Of a DNA stretch of 64,000 nt, positions 1 to 9,982 are shown in pieces. The notes beneath the pieces were generated by a model. That model was not told the origin of the DNA, searched no databases, and worked only from the letters and a program-made list of their open reading frames with translations. How positions within the stretch are numbered: position 1 is the first letter of the stretch; every line of letters begins with the position of its first letter. A program made the position numbers and the translations under genes. The DNA is from Shinisaurus crocodilurus (Eukaryota; Chordata; Lepidosauria; Squamata; Shinisauridae), in the NCBI GenBank assembly GCA_021292165.1, contig CM037877.1:7493980-7557979 (forward strand), written 5' to 3'.

Positions 1-105
1 CAGGTAGGTGGGACATAGTTCGGGGGGGGGGTGTCGAGCTCAGGGAGTTCACCGGACTTCCACCCCCACCCCCGGAACGAAATCCTCACACATTCCTACA
101 TGCAT
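1..105 (-). mobile_element. Foldback MITE, family 1, cut by window start
   Basis: The reverse complement starts with a TAGGAATGTGTGAGGA-like end and continues into the same GGAAGTCCGGTGAACT stretch seen in plus orientation near 700 and 18150. This is one end of a non-autonomous repeat whose other end lies outside the window. It has no coding capacity. Assignment rests on similarity to the other two copies in this window. Confidence 0.5.
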
Positions 106-661
106 TTTGCCTGATGAGCGTGACCCACTCCACTGCTTTCGAAAATGGTAGGGATCATGTATCGCCAGGGATGTCACTTGTGTGGACAGGATACCTCCCA
201 ACGCACACAGAATCTCATTCATGTAGTGCTGCTGGGCACATCTGCTCCACGACACAAAGGGAGTTACTGGTGTCACAGCTGAGCCTTAGGGAGCGATCCG
301 AGACCGTAGGATTTTTTGGATTCCTCGCTCCAAAGTTGGAGACGGCACTCTGGCCTCAGAGATGGGGATTGGAGCTCTGACCCCACCCCCCGCAGCCGGC
401 ATGGAAAGAACCTTACTGGCTGAACTCCGAGGTTGGGAAAGCAAGCTTGGAAGGGGGGGGGAAGGGGGTGTTTGGGGGAGCAGGAGGGGAGGAGACTGGA
501 GAGGCCAGGATATGAGGTATCCTGCTGCCTCTCCATCCTCCTTCCCTCCTTCTCCGAGATGCTCCAGCTAGATGGGTAAAAAAGCCCATCTAGCAGTGTG
601 GGAAGATGGGGAGGCGAAGATGGCCTCCACCACTCCTCCTCCTCTGAGTTCAGGTCTTCTG
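106..661. other. No recognised gene or repeat
   Basis: Short open frames occur on both strands but show no known domain and overlap G-rich and CT-rich low-complexity sequence (for example 450-500). Nothing here supports a gene. Confidence 0.5.
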
Positions 662-983
662 TTAGGGATGTGCATGGAGCTCGATTGGGGTGTGTGTGGA
701 AGTCTGGTGAACTCGCCTGGCTCGACTACCCCCCCCCCAAGCTTCGCTCAGTCGCTCACCCTACCTTTCCCCTGGCTCGACTCGCGTTCTTGCGAGCTGA
801 GCCAGGGAAGCGACTTTCAGGTTCCTGGCGCTACATTGTTTAGATAGGAAATGGCCTAAGTTGCACAAATTAGGTCATTTTCTACGTAAACAGCGTAGCG
901 CCAGGGACCCAAAAGTACGGCGAGTGCCTTAGCTGGCGCTTGCATGCTGCAAGTCAAGGGCTGGGCAGGTCGCCCATCCCTAA
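662..983 (+). mobile_element. Foldback MITE, family 1
   Basis: The element is bounded by a perfect 9-bp terminal inverted repeat, TTAGGGATG at 662-670 and CATCCCTAA at 975-983. Inside it, GGTTCCTGGCGCTAC near 820 pairs with GTAGCGCCAGGGACCC near 895, giving a long imperfect hairpin. No open frame matches a transposase. The TAGGGATG ends resemble those of other hAT-like MITEs in this window. A clear 8-bp target duplication was not seen, so the superfamily is inferred. Confidence 0.6.
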
Positions 984-1261
984 TTTATTCCTGATAGGAT
1001 TGCACCCTTAGTCATTCATTGCAGGTTACAGAATAGTTGACTCTGAAAAGGTCGAAGGTCAGGTGGCCCAACCCCCTTCCCAAAGGCAGAACCATCACTT
1101 CAGCAGTCCCTATTGCAGGGATGTGGAACCTCCAGGCCGTGGGCTGGAGTAGTCCCACAGAGGCACTACCTCTGGCCTGCGGAGCCTCCTCGGAAACCTC
1201 CAGGGAGGAGGGCTGGGCCTCGAAGCTTCACCTCCTGGGGAAATTGCCCCATGGAGGAATC

Positions 1262-1560
1262 CATGCCGTTATCTCCAATCTCAGATTGGAGATAACAGTG
1301 GGGCCGTGGACAGGAAGGGGCTCGACCAATGCTGGGAAGAGTGGCCACTCTTCCCAGCACCAGCTGACTCAGTTGGGCCACTGTGCACCATGCAAAGACG
1401 AGGGACTGGGCCAGCACTGGGAAGAGCAGCCACTCTTCCCAGTGCTGGCTGAGTCTGTTGGGACGGCATGTGGTGCACAACGCCAAGGGACCTGGCTGGC
1501 ACCTGAGAAGAGAGACTGCTTCTCCCAACACTTGCCATGCCCATTTCTCCATTCTGGGAT
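1262..1560. repeat. Palindrome cluster in degenerate ~90-bp tandem repeat
   Basis: Three inverted repeats follow one another. 1268-1296 has perfect 14-bp arms around one base, 1331-1358 is a perfect 28-bp palindrome, and 1411-1448 has perfect 16-bp arms around six bases. From about 1318 the sequence repeats with a period near 90 bp (units starting about 1318, 1407 and 1494), each unit carrying a version of the GGGAAGAG/CTCTTCCC palindrome. The third unit has lost the symmetry. Open frames through this stretch are by-products of the repeat. Confidence 0.65.
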
Positions 1561-1742
1561 ATAGGCTCGGAACTCCATGCCTCTTCAAGTCCGGAGAAAG
1601 GCAAAACTGGCACAGGCCAGCGTGACAACATCCTTGGCTGTGGCCACGGCCACGGACGTCATTCAACACGCACAGGGCCTGGGGGGAGCAATTTGCCTCC
1701 AGCGACATATGATTCTGCACCCCTTGCCCTGCGGCGAGGGAC

Positions 1743-1893
1743 CCCGGCAGTAGAGCGCATGCTTTTCAGGCAGAAGGTCCCGGGTTCAACTCCTGGAATC
1801 TCCAGGAAAAAGATAATCAGGTAAAAGAGAAAGATCCATGCCTGAGACCCTGTAGAGCCATTGCTGACAGTCAGAGTGGGGAATACTGGGTGT
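1743..1893 (+). mobile_element. tRNA-derived SINE, 5' truncated or decayed
   Basis: The head (GTAGAGCGCATGCTTTTCAG, then GGTCCCGGGTTCAACTCC) has the spacing and B-box-like GGTTCAA of a tRNA-derived SINE. It continues into CTGAGACCCTGTAGAGCCATTGC and a GGGGAATACTGG segment that also appears in the copies near 4600-4700 and, on the other strand, near 60400. It is a SINE and not a tRNA gene because no cloverleaf closes and the body continues past the tRNA region. Confidence 0.65.
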
Positions 1894-3410
1894 TTCAGTC
1901 AGAGTTATTTTACTTTTTATAGTTTTTTCTTTTACTAAATTTGCATAAAATTACAGAAAGTAAAAAAAAAACACGGTCTGCAAGTCCATGGAATTTGTGC
2001 AACTTGGGAAAAGCCAGTCTGCTGTGAAAACCGAACTAATTTGAGTCCACCATGGATTTCTCCAACATCCTTATGATCAATCTTTCATTGGCTTGATGAA
2101 ACTGGTCACTAAGACTGAGATCCTAAGCACACATGCTTCTAAGTAAGTCCCATTTGAATGCATGGGACTCTCATCCCAGTAAGTATCCAGGATCCACATG
2201 TAAGTGTTTGTGTTATTGTAGAAGTCATTTCTCATTTAATTTTTTTTAACCTGAGCAGAGTCTATATTTCTCTATCTGTCCAATGTCCATGGAAATCATT
2301 GGATCATATATCAGATGGAGCATTTCTCAGCCAATCAAAGGGAGAAAGAAGGATGTCACAACATACAAGGAAGTGACTAACCTTAGGAGATAAATTAACA
2401 AAGCAGGGTTGAAGTAGCTGTATTGCTACTGGAAAAAAAAATGCCTTAAACTATGCCAGCTGTTTTATGAATAGAATCTACTACCTAGGTGTATATAAAT
2501 ATCTATTCATGTATTAAGGCTATCAAGGTTCTCTTTGAAGAGAGGAATAAAACTAACGCTCATTCAGAGCTGACGGTATTGAAATTCCAAGCGGCAGTCA
2601 TACATCTTTTAAAAAGAAAAAGAAAAATGTGATCAAAAGAAAGAGAGAGGGAGAGTGGGAGAGATGCATTTTCTGATATTCATGAAAAGCAATAGCGCTA
2701 CCATGACCTTGCTTTCAAGTAGCCACTCTGTGAAATACCGGCAGAAGTAGCTTGGATGCCAATTGGTAGGCGGGCTCCGGTTGTCACTCGTTGCTGTCCT
2801 TGAAAGAATAGGATTTTTTTTTTTCTAATTCCATTGATTCCCTGAGGTTTGTAGCCAAGGTATATCAGCTCTACATCAAAGCTCTCTGACAGGAAGTTTC
2901 ACCCATCGGCCGCCTGCAGTATATTAAACCACACGCAGCCAGTATACCTACACACACAGTTATGCTAGGCTAATGCTTTGGGATTTTACTGCCAGCCAGG
3001 CAAGTGGAGGGATTTCAGAAGGAAGGCTCAGGCCCCATTCTCACATGCTTAACTGTAATGGGAGTCACTGCTGAATTTCACATAAAGCAACATTTTGCAC
3101 TGCACTTGGAGCATCCTGCTGGAAAGGAACATCCAAGGAATCTTGAGAAAAGCAAAACTCATTTCGATAAGATGAGCAAAATTGCTCAGAGGATTTGACA
3201 CACATCCCTACCCTGGAACCTAGAGCACACAATATTGTAGGTTATCGATCAAGCTGTGATCTGGTGGATTATAAGCACATACGGTTTCATTCAGTGATTA
3301 GTTCCAGAAGGATACATTTGTGTGAATGCAACAAATGCATTAGGGTGGTTGTAGTTAACCAACATAAAATGCATTCATGGATTTTGTGGGTCTCAGATAT
3401 GGATGAGTGA
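1894..3410. other. Unique AT-rich intergenic sequence
   Basis: No coding or repeat signature was recognised. There are poly-A/T runs (1961-1970, 2816-2825) and GA-rich sequence near 2635-2665. The segment 2540-2900 looks less repetitive than its surroundings, but conservation cannot be judged here. Confidence 0.4.
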
Positions 3411-3414
3411 ACAT

Positions 3415-3821
3415 CTCATTTCAGTTCAGTTATGATAAATATCAGTTTTGATAAATATTTACCAAAATCCACAAAGTTCTCCATATTTGGGACAAAAAAG
3501 AACTTGAAATTTAAAAATGTCTAATGTGGGAGAGCCCAACAGGCCCAGGACTTTGAATGCTTAGCTCTTAAAAATCTGGGTTTTAATCCTTATGTATTCA
3601 TCCATATTAGTGTTTAATTAGGGTTACCACCTTTTCTTTTCTGACAGGCTCCTCATCTTTAAAAGCTGTATGGCAGTCAGGTTCAACATGCTCCTCTCCA
3701 TGCTAATAGTTGTACCTATTGAATTCGGCAGGTTCATATGGGTGAGAATTTAGTTTCAGTTCAGTTTTGATAAGAATTTACCAGAATTTGCAAATTTCTT
3801 CATAAATGGGACAGAAAGAAC

Positions 3822-3865
<44 letters not shown>

Positions 3866-3890
3866 GGGGATAAAGGGAAATTGATCGAAC
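3415..3890. mobile_element. MITE-like sequence with internal repeat D
   Basis: Two similar segments (about 3415-3520 and 3750-3830) share TTTCAGTTCAGTTTTGATAA followed by ...TTACCAGAATTTGCAAA and ...GAACTTGA. Between them (3530-3750, minus orientation) lies a segment also found near 33180-33300 and 37930-38110. The ends GGGTGAGAATTT resemble other TAGGGATGGGTGAGA-type MITE ends here. No transposase is present. Boundaries are approximate. Confidence 0.45.
3827..3864 (+). repeat. (TAA)n microsatellite
   Basis: Uninterrupted trinucleotide array of about 12 units at the edge of the MITE-like sequence. Confidence 0.9.
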
Positions 3891-4064
3891 CATCCATCCA
3901 TAGACCCTAAGCTATTGATGGCTAATCACCTCTTAGCTTGCTGTATAATTAATTTGGTTGTTCTAAACTCTCTTGGAGAATTCTCAGAAAAATGTGGGCC
4001 TTTCAGAAACTTTCCCAAGCATATGTGGACCTTTTTGAGCAATGACAGTTCTCTGGCTCTGGTT

Positions 4065-4705
4065 CCACGATTGAGCACATGCTAGTTTGTATGCATAAGG
4101 ACCTGGGTTCAATTCCTAGAAGGGAAGCTAGAGGAAATACAATCTTAGCAAATTCATATCTGAAATGACCTGATCTGCACCTCTCAGACTAATGTGCAAA
4201 TTGGAACTTAGTTATCTATGAAAGTTTGCACTTCTGTGAAGGTTGGGATGCAGTTCTCTGCAGTTTAAACGAATCAACATTTGCATTCAAATACAATAAA
4301 GGGGTTTACCCTTAAATGTAGCCTAAACATCATTTTAAACAAATAAAATGAAATAAAATGTGTATTTTGAGGGAAAATACACATTCAAATATTTCGGGAA
4401 TACATAGGGATTTAAATGCACATTTCAATATGTATTTTGGGAGGTTGTTTTTTTTTAAAAAAATTAGATTAAGATGGAAGCAGAACAGAACTATCCAAAG
4501 AGCAAGAACATCCAAAAGTGACATGGACCAAAAAAAGGCTGATTTGGCCTCCTCTAATCCCTAGCACTTCTAGTTAAAATAATTCAGATGACAAGAATGG
4601 AGAAGCCCTGCAAAACACTGTGGAGTGCCATTGCCTGTTGCAGAAGACAATGCTAACCTAGACTGACCAATGATCTGACTCGGTAGAAGATAGCTTCATG
4701 CCTGC
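4065..4705 (+). mobile_element. tRNA-type SINE split by an AT-rich MITE
   Basis: A tRNA-like SINE head lies at about 4065-4135 (GAGCACATGCTAG, then GACCTGGGTTCAATTCC). The matching SINE body and tail appear only at about 4575-4705 (GGAGAAGCCCTGCAAAACAC, GACAATGCTAACCTAGACTG, ACCAATGATCTGACTCGGTA). The 4140-4570 interval is AT-rich MITE family B, also present at 24830-25110. The simplest reading is a MITE insertion into an older SINE. No clear target duplication was identified. Confidence 0.5.
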
Positions 4706-4769
4706 CTGGGTCTTAAGATAGTTCTCAGAGGCCCTGCTTGTGGGTGTATCTTTAAGATCAATTAGATTA

Positions 4770-5115
4770 GCAGGCACTAGCGACAGAGCCTTTTTGATGG
4801 TGGCCCCATATTTGTAAAACTCTGTATTTGTATACAGTTGACCCCCTTAGTGCTCTTGATAACTCATGTATTCCATCTGCTTTCAATGAAGATCCTGCAC
4901 TGCACTGAATAGTTTATATTGTTCCTGTTTTAAAACTTTTGGTTTTAAATTGTTCTTTTTAGCATTAAAATTATATGAGTATGGTGCTGGCTTTTTGAAA
5001 GGTTTTAACTGCTGTTTTAATTGGATTGTATTTTATTGCAACTATGTTTTATTCTCTCCATGTAAGCCACCTTGAGAGGGTTTTGCCCAAAGTATTTTAA
5101 ATATTTAAAATTTAA
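4770..5115 (+). pseudogene. L2-type LINE 3' end, degraded
   Basis: Around 4790 a reading frame resembles the conserved end of L2 ORF2 (a GGTGGCCCCATATTTGT stretch reading like the A-P-x-L-W-N region). The 3' end carries CATGTAAGCCACCTTGAGAG, a typical L2 3'-UTR block, and ends in TATTTAAATATTTAAA. There are many stops. This is a fossil fragment. Confidence 0.5.
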
Positions 5116-5404
5116 ATAACCTCAGCTAGAAACTAAAGAGCAAAACAGGGGGAAAAGAATGCCACTGGAGAAGTGAGAACATTTTTTGAGTAGCTGTATT
5201 GTAATGCCACTGCAAAATGACAACTTTGTTTTGCTCAGTCAAAAAGTACCCCAAAAGACACAGCAGATAGGGTAAGTGGCTCATCTGGAGCATTAGACAG
5301 CAGAAGATGTGTGGTCTTATCCAGCTTAAAAACATTGCTGAGACTAGAGATGCATTTTCTGAGCATCCCCAAATATCTGGGGAACATAAGAATTGCCTTG
5401 ATGA

Positions 5405-5700
5405 AACTAGGGATGCTCTCGGATTTGGTTCAGTCTGTATTTTTAAGTGAACTGACATGATTTGCACTCTCCAAACTGGTACATGGATTGGAACACAGTA
5501 ATCCTTTAGCTTTTTTTCTCACTTTGCAAAATTTTGTGAGACAGTGCTCATAACAAAATGTGTACACAAATAGAATAAAATGCACACAGAATCCATATTT
5601 TGGGGCAAAATGCGTGCAAACATGTGTCTGTTTTTGTGAAAAAGAAAATGTTCAAAATGAAGGTTTGTGTGTGTGCTTCAAACCCATTCGCAGGTCGATG
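5405..5700 (+). mobile_element. AT-rich MITE with TAGGGATG end
   Basis: Starts with CTAGGGATGCTCTCGGATTT and contains alternating AAAATGTGTACACAAA / AAAATGCACACAGAAT blocks, as in other AT-rich MITEs of this window (9.5, 30.6, 57.3, 60.9 kb). Frames through it are not coding. The right boundary is uncertain. Confidence 0.4.
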
Positions 5701-5934
5701 CAGAAATGGGATGCAAAGAACTTAGGAAGGAAAACATGTGACACTGACATTTACTGGAAAGAGAGTAATCCATCCAATCCTAGCAGGACCACACTCTTTC
5801 CAACAGTTACCTGCCAGATGGAAGCTCACTCACAAGCAGGCCTTGAAAGCAATGTCTTTCCTCTGTTGTTTGTCCCTAACATGTGTTATTCCAAGGTAGA
5901 TTGCTTCTGTACATGGAGGATCCAGTACAGTTCA

Positions 5935-6100
5935 TAGCTAATTGCCACTCAAGAGAACTTATCCTCCGTGAACTTGTCTAAAGTCCTTTCCATGCCATCT
6001 GAGCACTGGTGGCTCTCACCCCACCTCGTGGCAGCAAATTCCATTGTGGGAAGAAATAGTTCCTTTTCTCAGTCTTAGGGAGTGAGCAGTCAAACTGCCC
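5935..6100 (-). pseudogene. CR1-type LINE fragment
   Basis: In reverse orientation this matches the block seen at 35155-35250 (NSLP-like, then a DKF-type segment from CR1 ORF2 C-terminus): CTTATCCTCCGTGAACTTGT and GCAGCAAATTCCATTGTGGG are the recognisable parts. It is short, frameshifted and non-functional. Confidence 0.5.
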
Positions 6101-7110
6101 TAGTGCTACAGTGACACAGCTGTGCCTATATTGATAGCAACCCCTTTTCTAAAGGAAGGAAAATTGTCTCTTCAGAAGCAAATACTTTGCTTGCCAAGGA
6201 TAATTCTGTGGGTTCACAATTTCCTCCAAAGGTAGACGGTTATTACCTCAATTCTCCCTTTTTGTGTGAATGGTTGGCATTTGGTGCTCTAGGAAGGTAG
6301 CAACTGCTTTGTGTAAAGAGAGACAGAGAAAATAATAAGTCAGCGGCTTGAAAAGGAGCTTTAAATATCTCCAACCTGGTGTTTGTTCGTGGGATTTGAG
6401 TTGGGCTGAGCTGATGTTGATCCCTTTGTGACCAGACAGTTGTGCGTGCTTTACTGCTTAGCGCTCCGGCTGCATTTAAGAGATAGTCTAACTGACAGGA
6501 TGGCTATGACAGATTCCTGTTACATAGGGTAACATGTGGAGGTCAGGATTAGGACTAACATCTGTTTGACGTTCTAATACAATCTCCTTTTTGCCACAAA
6601 GTGCCTGCGGTGCTCTGTCAACACGATGACGAAAACCCTAAAATGTTAGCTAGAAGTTGCATTCTGGGTGCATTCTGAAATAGGGCTGATTTCAGAGCTG
6701 AGCCAAAACTCTCCACTGTTTACTTTATTGCCCCCTGCTTTTGCCTGCAAAAATGGTCACCAATGGCATATATCATCTTCTCTTGTTTTCCTCAGCTGGC
6801 TTTGCTTGCCCTTGGTGATCTGCATTGCATAGCGATGTTTCCACATTCACTGCAGGATCCCTGACTGACTAGGATCACCCATGTGACCAATCCAGGAAGC
6901 ACTGCACTTATACTCAATTAACCTTGCTTTCCCTCAGAGACATAATCATGTCATGGATTCTGATTGTCTACACAGTGGTTCTATCTGACTTTGGACTGCC
7001 TCCCCCAGTCTGTTGTCAGGCTATCTGTCCCCACTTCACTGCTTCCCAGGTTCTTACTTGGACCGCCCGCTTGGATGATTAAACCTACTTCCCTCCACAT
7101 TGCCACCTCT
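6101..7110. other. Unique intergenic sequence
   Basis: No repeat family, RNA gene or plausible exon was recognised. Confidence 0.4.
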
Positions 7111-7117
7111 GACCGAT

Positions 7118-7215
7118 TTAGTCATAGTCAATTGATTTATATGCCATGCTTTCCATAAATACATGGTGCTCAAAGTGGCTCACGGAAGACAGAACAGCAT
7201 GAATAATATAATAGC
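7118..7215 (-). pseudogene. L2-type LINE 3' tail
   Basis: In reverse orientation the sequence has a GAGCCACTTTGAGCACCAT-like block followed by an AT-rich tail, the form taken by L2 3' ends. No coding portion is preserved. Confidence 0.4.
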
Positions 7216-8236
7216 ACAACAGATTGCAACACCTATATTGGCTAGAAAATATGTTAGATTTCAAGATGACGGTAGCCCTGTTCAGGTGTTCCAAAATTGT
7301 ACGCATTGATGGTCTGTGGGGCCATGCATGCTGGCTTGGACCCCTCCACCCCCAACCTTCCCACATTGTGTGGGAAGTTCTGACAGGAAATTGTAAGCAT
7401 GTTGGCCTACAGTCCTCTGCATGACTGGGAATCCCGCACATTCAGCTGAACATGCTTTCAGTCTCGCTTCGGTCTTTGCTTTTTCTATCCTACATTAACA
7501 GCATTCACACATATACAAAAGGTGCACAGGGGAAGTTCAAACGTGTTTTTAGTGTCATGGGAGGAAATGCCCTGGGAAATCAGGAGCTATCAGGCCTTGA
7601 GGGTGATGTATAAAACAGTCTTGCTGGCCTGGATCTAAACAAGGCCTGTATTTTGGTCTAGGAATTGAGGTGTTTTTTTGGGGGTGGGGGGTAATCAGTG
7701 TGGGTTGATTGGAGTAGAAGGAAATAACTTTTGCCACTATTTATTTCCTTTTCATCCTACCAATCAGTCTAAGGAGCTCGGGATTTCATGAAGTAGCTTG
7801 GTCCAACTGACCGCCTTGACATCATCCTACACGTGGCGTTTTGCTGCATGTGTTGACCAGGCCAAAGGGGGGGGCATATCAAGGGGACACAGAAGAAGGC
7901 TGGCATATACCTTTCAAGGAAAGGTATATGCAGGGAGGGGTTAACTGTCTTGCCAAATCTGCCTTCAAATCTCTTTAGGCCCACGGGAGTTCTCCAGATG
8001 AGGCTTTTATGATGCCACACTGCCCTGCCTGCCTCATTCACAGAATTGCAGACGTCATCATCTTCCCCTCATAACCCCCCTGTGTTTTCCCACTACTTCT
8101 GTCTTTTTTTTTTTTTTAATGCAGAACAAAAAAGACAAAATAGCTGCTCAACGCCTTGTCATTTGGAGCACGAGAATGCTGACACACCGAGCCTCATGAA
8201 GTCCGTGTCAGTCCAAACATCTTCACATGGTCTTGG

Positions 8237-8248
<12 letters not shown>
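7216..8248. other. Unique intergenic sequence with a short hairpin
   Basis: No gene or repeat family was recognised. A perfect inverted repeat lies at 7903-7931 (13-bp arms, 3-base loop). Poly-T at 8105-8119. Confidence 0.4.
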
Positions 8249-8271
<23 letters not shown>

Positions 8272-8276
8272 TGTGT
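8249..8276 (+). repeat. (GT)n microsatellite
   Basis: Dinucleotide array following a T-run, 24 bp upstream of the LINE insertion site. Confidence 0.9.
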
Positions 8277-8308
8277 ATTCAACAGATACACTTTTGTGAT
8301 TCACTGAT

Positions 8309-9231
8309 ATTCGAGAAAATGCGGCACTTGCGGAGCTCAGACGATGCTGGATTTCACTGTCGATGTTAGCTGTAACAGAAAGATAGCTGCCAAGATAGAG
8401 AAAATGATCGACATTTTCCAGTATTGTCCCGCCAAGCTGGATAGATGGCATCACCAAAGGATTGGCTTGCACTTGCTGATGAAGCACTTTGGTTTTTTTT
8501 ATGTTAAGTGAGGATCGGGATATTTGTAAGAAGACCAAAACACTGGTTTATGAAGCCATTGTATTACCAACTTTATTGTATGCCTGCGAAACATGGACTA
8601 TCTATAAACGTCACTTCCACCTCCTTGAAAGGTTTCATCAACGTTGCCTCCGGAAAATCCTGCAAATTACTTGGGAAGATAGGCGAACAAATGTCAGTGT
8701 ACTGGAAGAAGCAAAGACTACTAGCATTGAAAAAATGATCCTTCAACGCCAACTTCAGTGGACCGGTCATGTTGTTCGAATGCCTGACTGCCGTCTCCCA
8801 AAGCAGTTACTTTACTCCCAACTCAAGGATGGAAAGCGGAATATCGGTGGTCAATATAAGAGGTTTAAAGATGTTCATAAGGCTAATCTAAAAAAATGCA
8901 ATATAAACATCGAAAACTGGGAAGCTCTGCCCCATGAACGATCTAAATGGAGGTTGGCCTTTCACAAAGGTTCCATGGACTTTGAAGAAGCCCGAGTGCA
9001 AGGTGAAAGGGAGAAACGTGCTAAGCGAAAAGCACGTCAAATGAATCCTTTACAGGACCATCTTCTATCTGGTAACCTGTGTCCTCACTGTGGGAAGCTG
9101 TGTGGATCTAGAATTGGCCTCCACAGTCACTTACGGACCCATCGCTAGAGTCTACACAATCTTCTTTAGAATTTCCTCCTTTTATCCCGGAAGACAATCT
9201 TACTCGGTCATGAGTGATCGCCTGATGATGA
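8309..9231 (+). mobile_element. 5'-truncated, 5'-inverted (twin-primed) RTE-like LINE
   Basis: The copy has two parts that both match the full-length element at 42451-46436. 8309-8510 is in reverse orientation and corresponds to 45491-45692. 8510/8511-9231 is in forward orientation and corresponds to 45709/45710 onward. The 17 or so bases between 45692 and 45710 are missing and one base of overlap sits at the junction. TCACTGATAT occurs at 8301-8310 and 9232-9241, flanking the element as a 10-bp target-site duplication. The tail is a short (TGA)n. An inverted 5' part plus a direct duplication is the known signature of twin priming. By eye only four bases differ from the full-length copy. Confidence 0.93.
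8489..9148 (+). pseudogene. RT C-terminal part and zinc finger of truncated LINE
   Basis: An open frame of about 219 codons keeps the post-polymerase part of the LINE protein: the ALLYACETWTIY-like segment, the RQLQWTGHVVRM segment and the final C-x2-C...H-x5-H zinc finger ending RTHR. The first dozen codons read across the inversion junction and are not native. The reverse-transcriptase catalytic core is absent, so no activity is expected. It matches the last part of the frame at 44539-46347 nearly exactly. Confidence 0.85.
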
Positions 9232-9326
9232 TCACTGATATCCACAGGTTTCAACCTAAACGAATGAGTTCATCTCTCTGGTGAAACCAGTGGATGCATT
9301 CAGTAACAGCTCATAACTGAATTGAT

Positions 9327-9490
9327 GCCTGTGGCTCACGCTGGCTCAGCTTGTCTGTCTGAGTGTGGAAAGCTAAGCAGGGTCAGGCCTGGTTATTACT
9401 TGGATGGGGGACCCCTCCTCTAGTTCCCTGCATTGAGCAGGGGGGTTGGATAGCCTTGTAGGAGGCTCCTTCCAACTCGATGATCTATGA
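9327..9490 (+). mobile_element. 5S-rRNA-derived SINE with CR1-type tail
   Basis: The head contains AAGCTAAGCAGGGTCAGGCC and TTACTTGGATGGG, which match the internal-promoter half of vertebrate 5S rRNA. The tail GTTGGATAGCCTTGTAGGAG...CCAACTCGATGATCTATGA matches the 3' end of the CR1 copies at 40112 and 59144. It cannot be a 5S gene because the second half of 5S is replaced by the CR1 tail. Related copies: 12795-12966 (minus), 33814-33960, 36785-36960. Confidence 0.8.
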
Positions 9491-9547
9491 AATCTATAAC
9501 AGTAAGATGCACATATTACATCATTCTGTGATTGTACTGCAAGGAAC

Positions 9548-9982
9548 CAAGGAAATATGAGAAATCAGTTTCTTTTTGTTTTTGACCAGAATTTGCCCAG
9601 TTTGCACCAGCCATAAAAAATGTGAACCCAAAGGGAAACTGCAGTCAAAACTTGTACATTTCTGAGCTTGTGATATGATTCATGGAACAAAAATATATAT
9701 ATGGGATTGAAAAATGCGTACATTAAGAAATTTTTTTTTGAAGAAAATGTACGCTTTTGAAAAATGTGCACAAACACATTTTAATCGTTGAGAGAAAAAT
9801 GCATTCATTTCAAAATGTGCACTATTGATGTGTACATTTGGGGAAAATATGAATGAAAGCAAGCACAAATTTTTAGTGTGAAAAGGTTAAAACAAAGCTC
9901 ACAAACAGATATGGACATGAACTTCAAGTGGGAAATTGGTGAACCTTGATTAGCTCAAGTTTTGCTGATTCACACTTCCCTG
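9548..9982 (+). mobile_element. AT-rich hAT-type MITE, family A
   Basis: The 435-bp element is flanked by a perfect 8-bp duplication, CAAGGAAC at 9540-9547 and 9983-9990. Its ends are imperfect inverted repeats (CAAGGAAATATGAGAAATC and GATTCACACTTCCCTG), with CA...TG termini. The 8-bp duplication and these ends fit the hAT superfamily. The interior is rich in near-palindromic AAAATGTGCACA / TGTACATTT motifs. Frames on the minus strand rich in F, H and C arise from these motifs and are not genes. Copies: 30557-32019 (interrupted) and 57225-57535. Confidence 0.8.

Noticed and set aside
1037..1720. Overlapping frames of 175 and 184 codons on both strands
   Set aside because: They run through a palindromic tandem repeat, which keeps both strands open together; no protein family recognised.
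8489..9284. Possible host C2H2 zinc-finger gene
   Set aside because: The zinc finger is the C-terminus of the truncated LINE; the same finger ends the RT frame at 46347 and the element is flanked by a target duplication.
9327..9490. 5S rRNA gene
   Set aside because: Only the internal-promoter half of 5S is present and it is fused to a CR1-type tail; the same composite recurs at 12795, 33814 and 36785.
9565..9868. Phe/His/Cys-rich minus-strand frames repeated at 30648 and 57336
   Set aside because: They come from the alternating AAAATGTGCACA motifs of MITE family A, not from selection on a protein.
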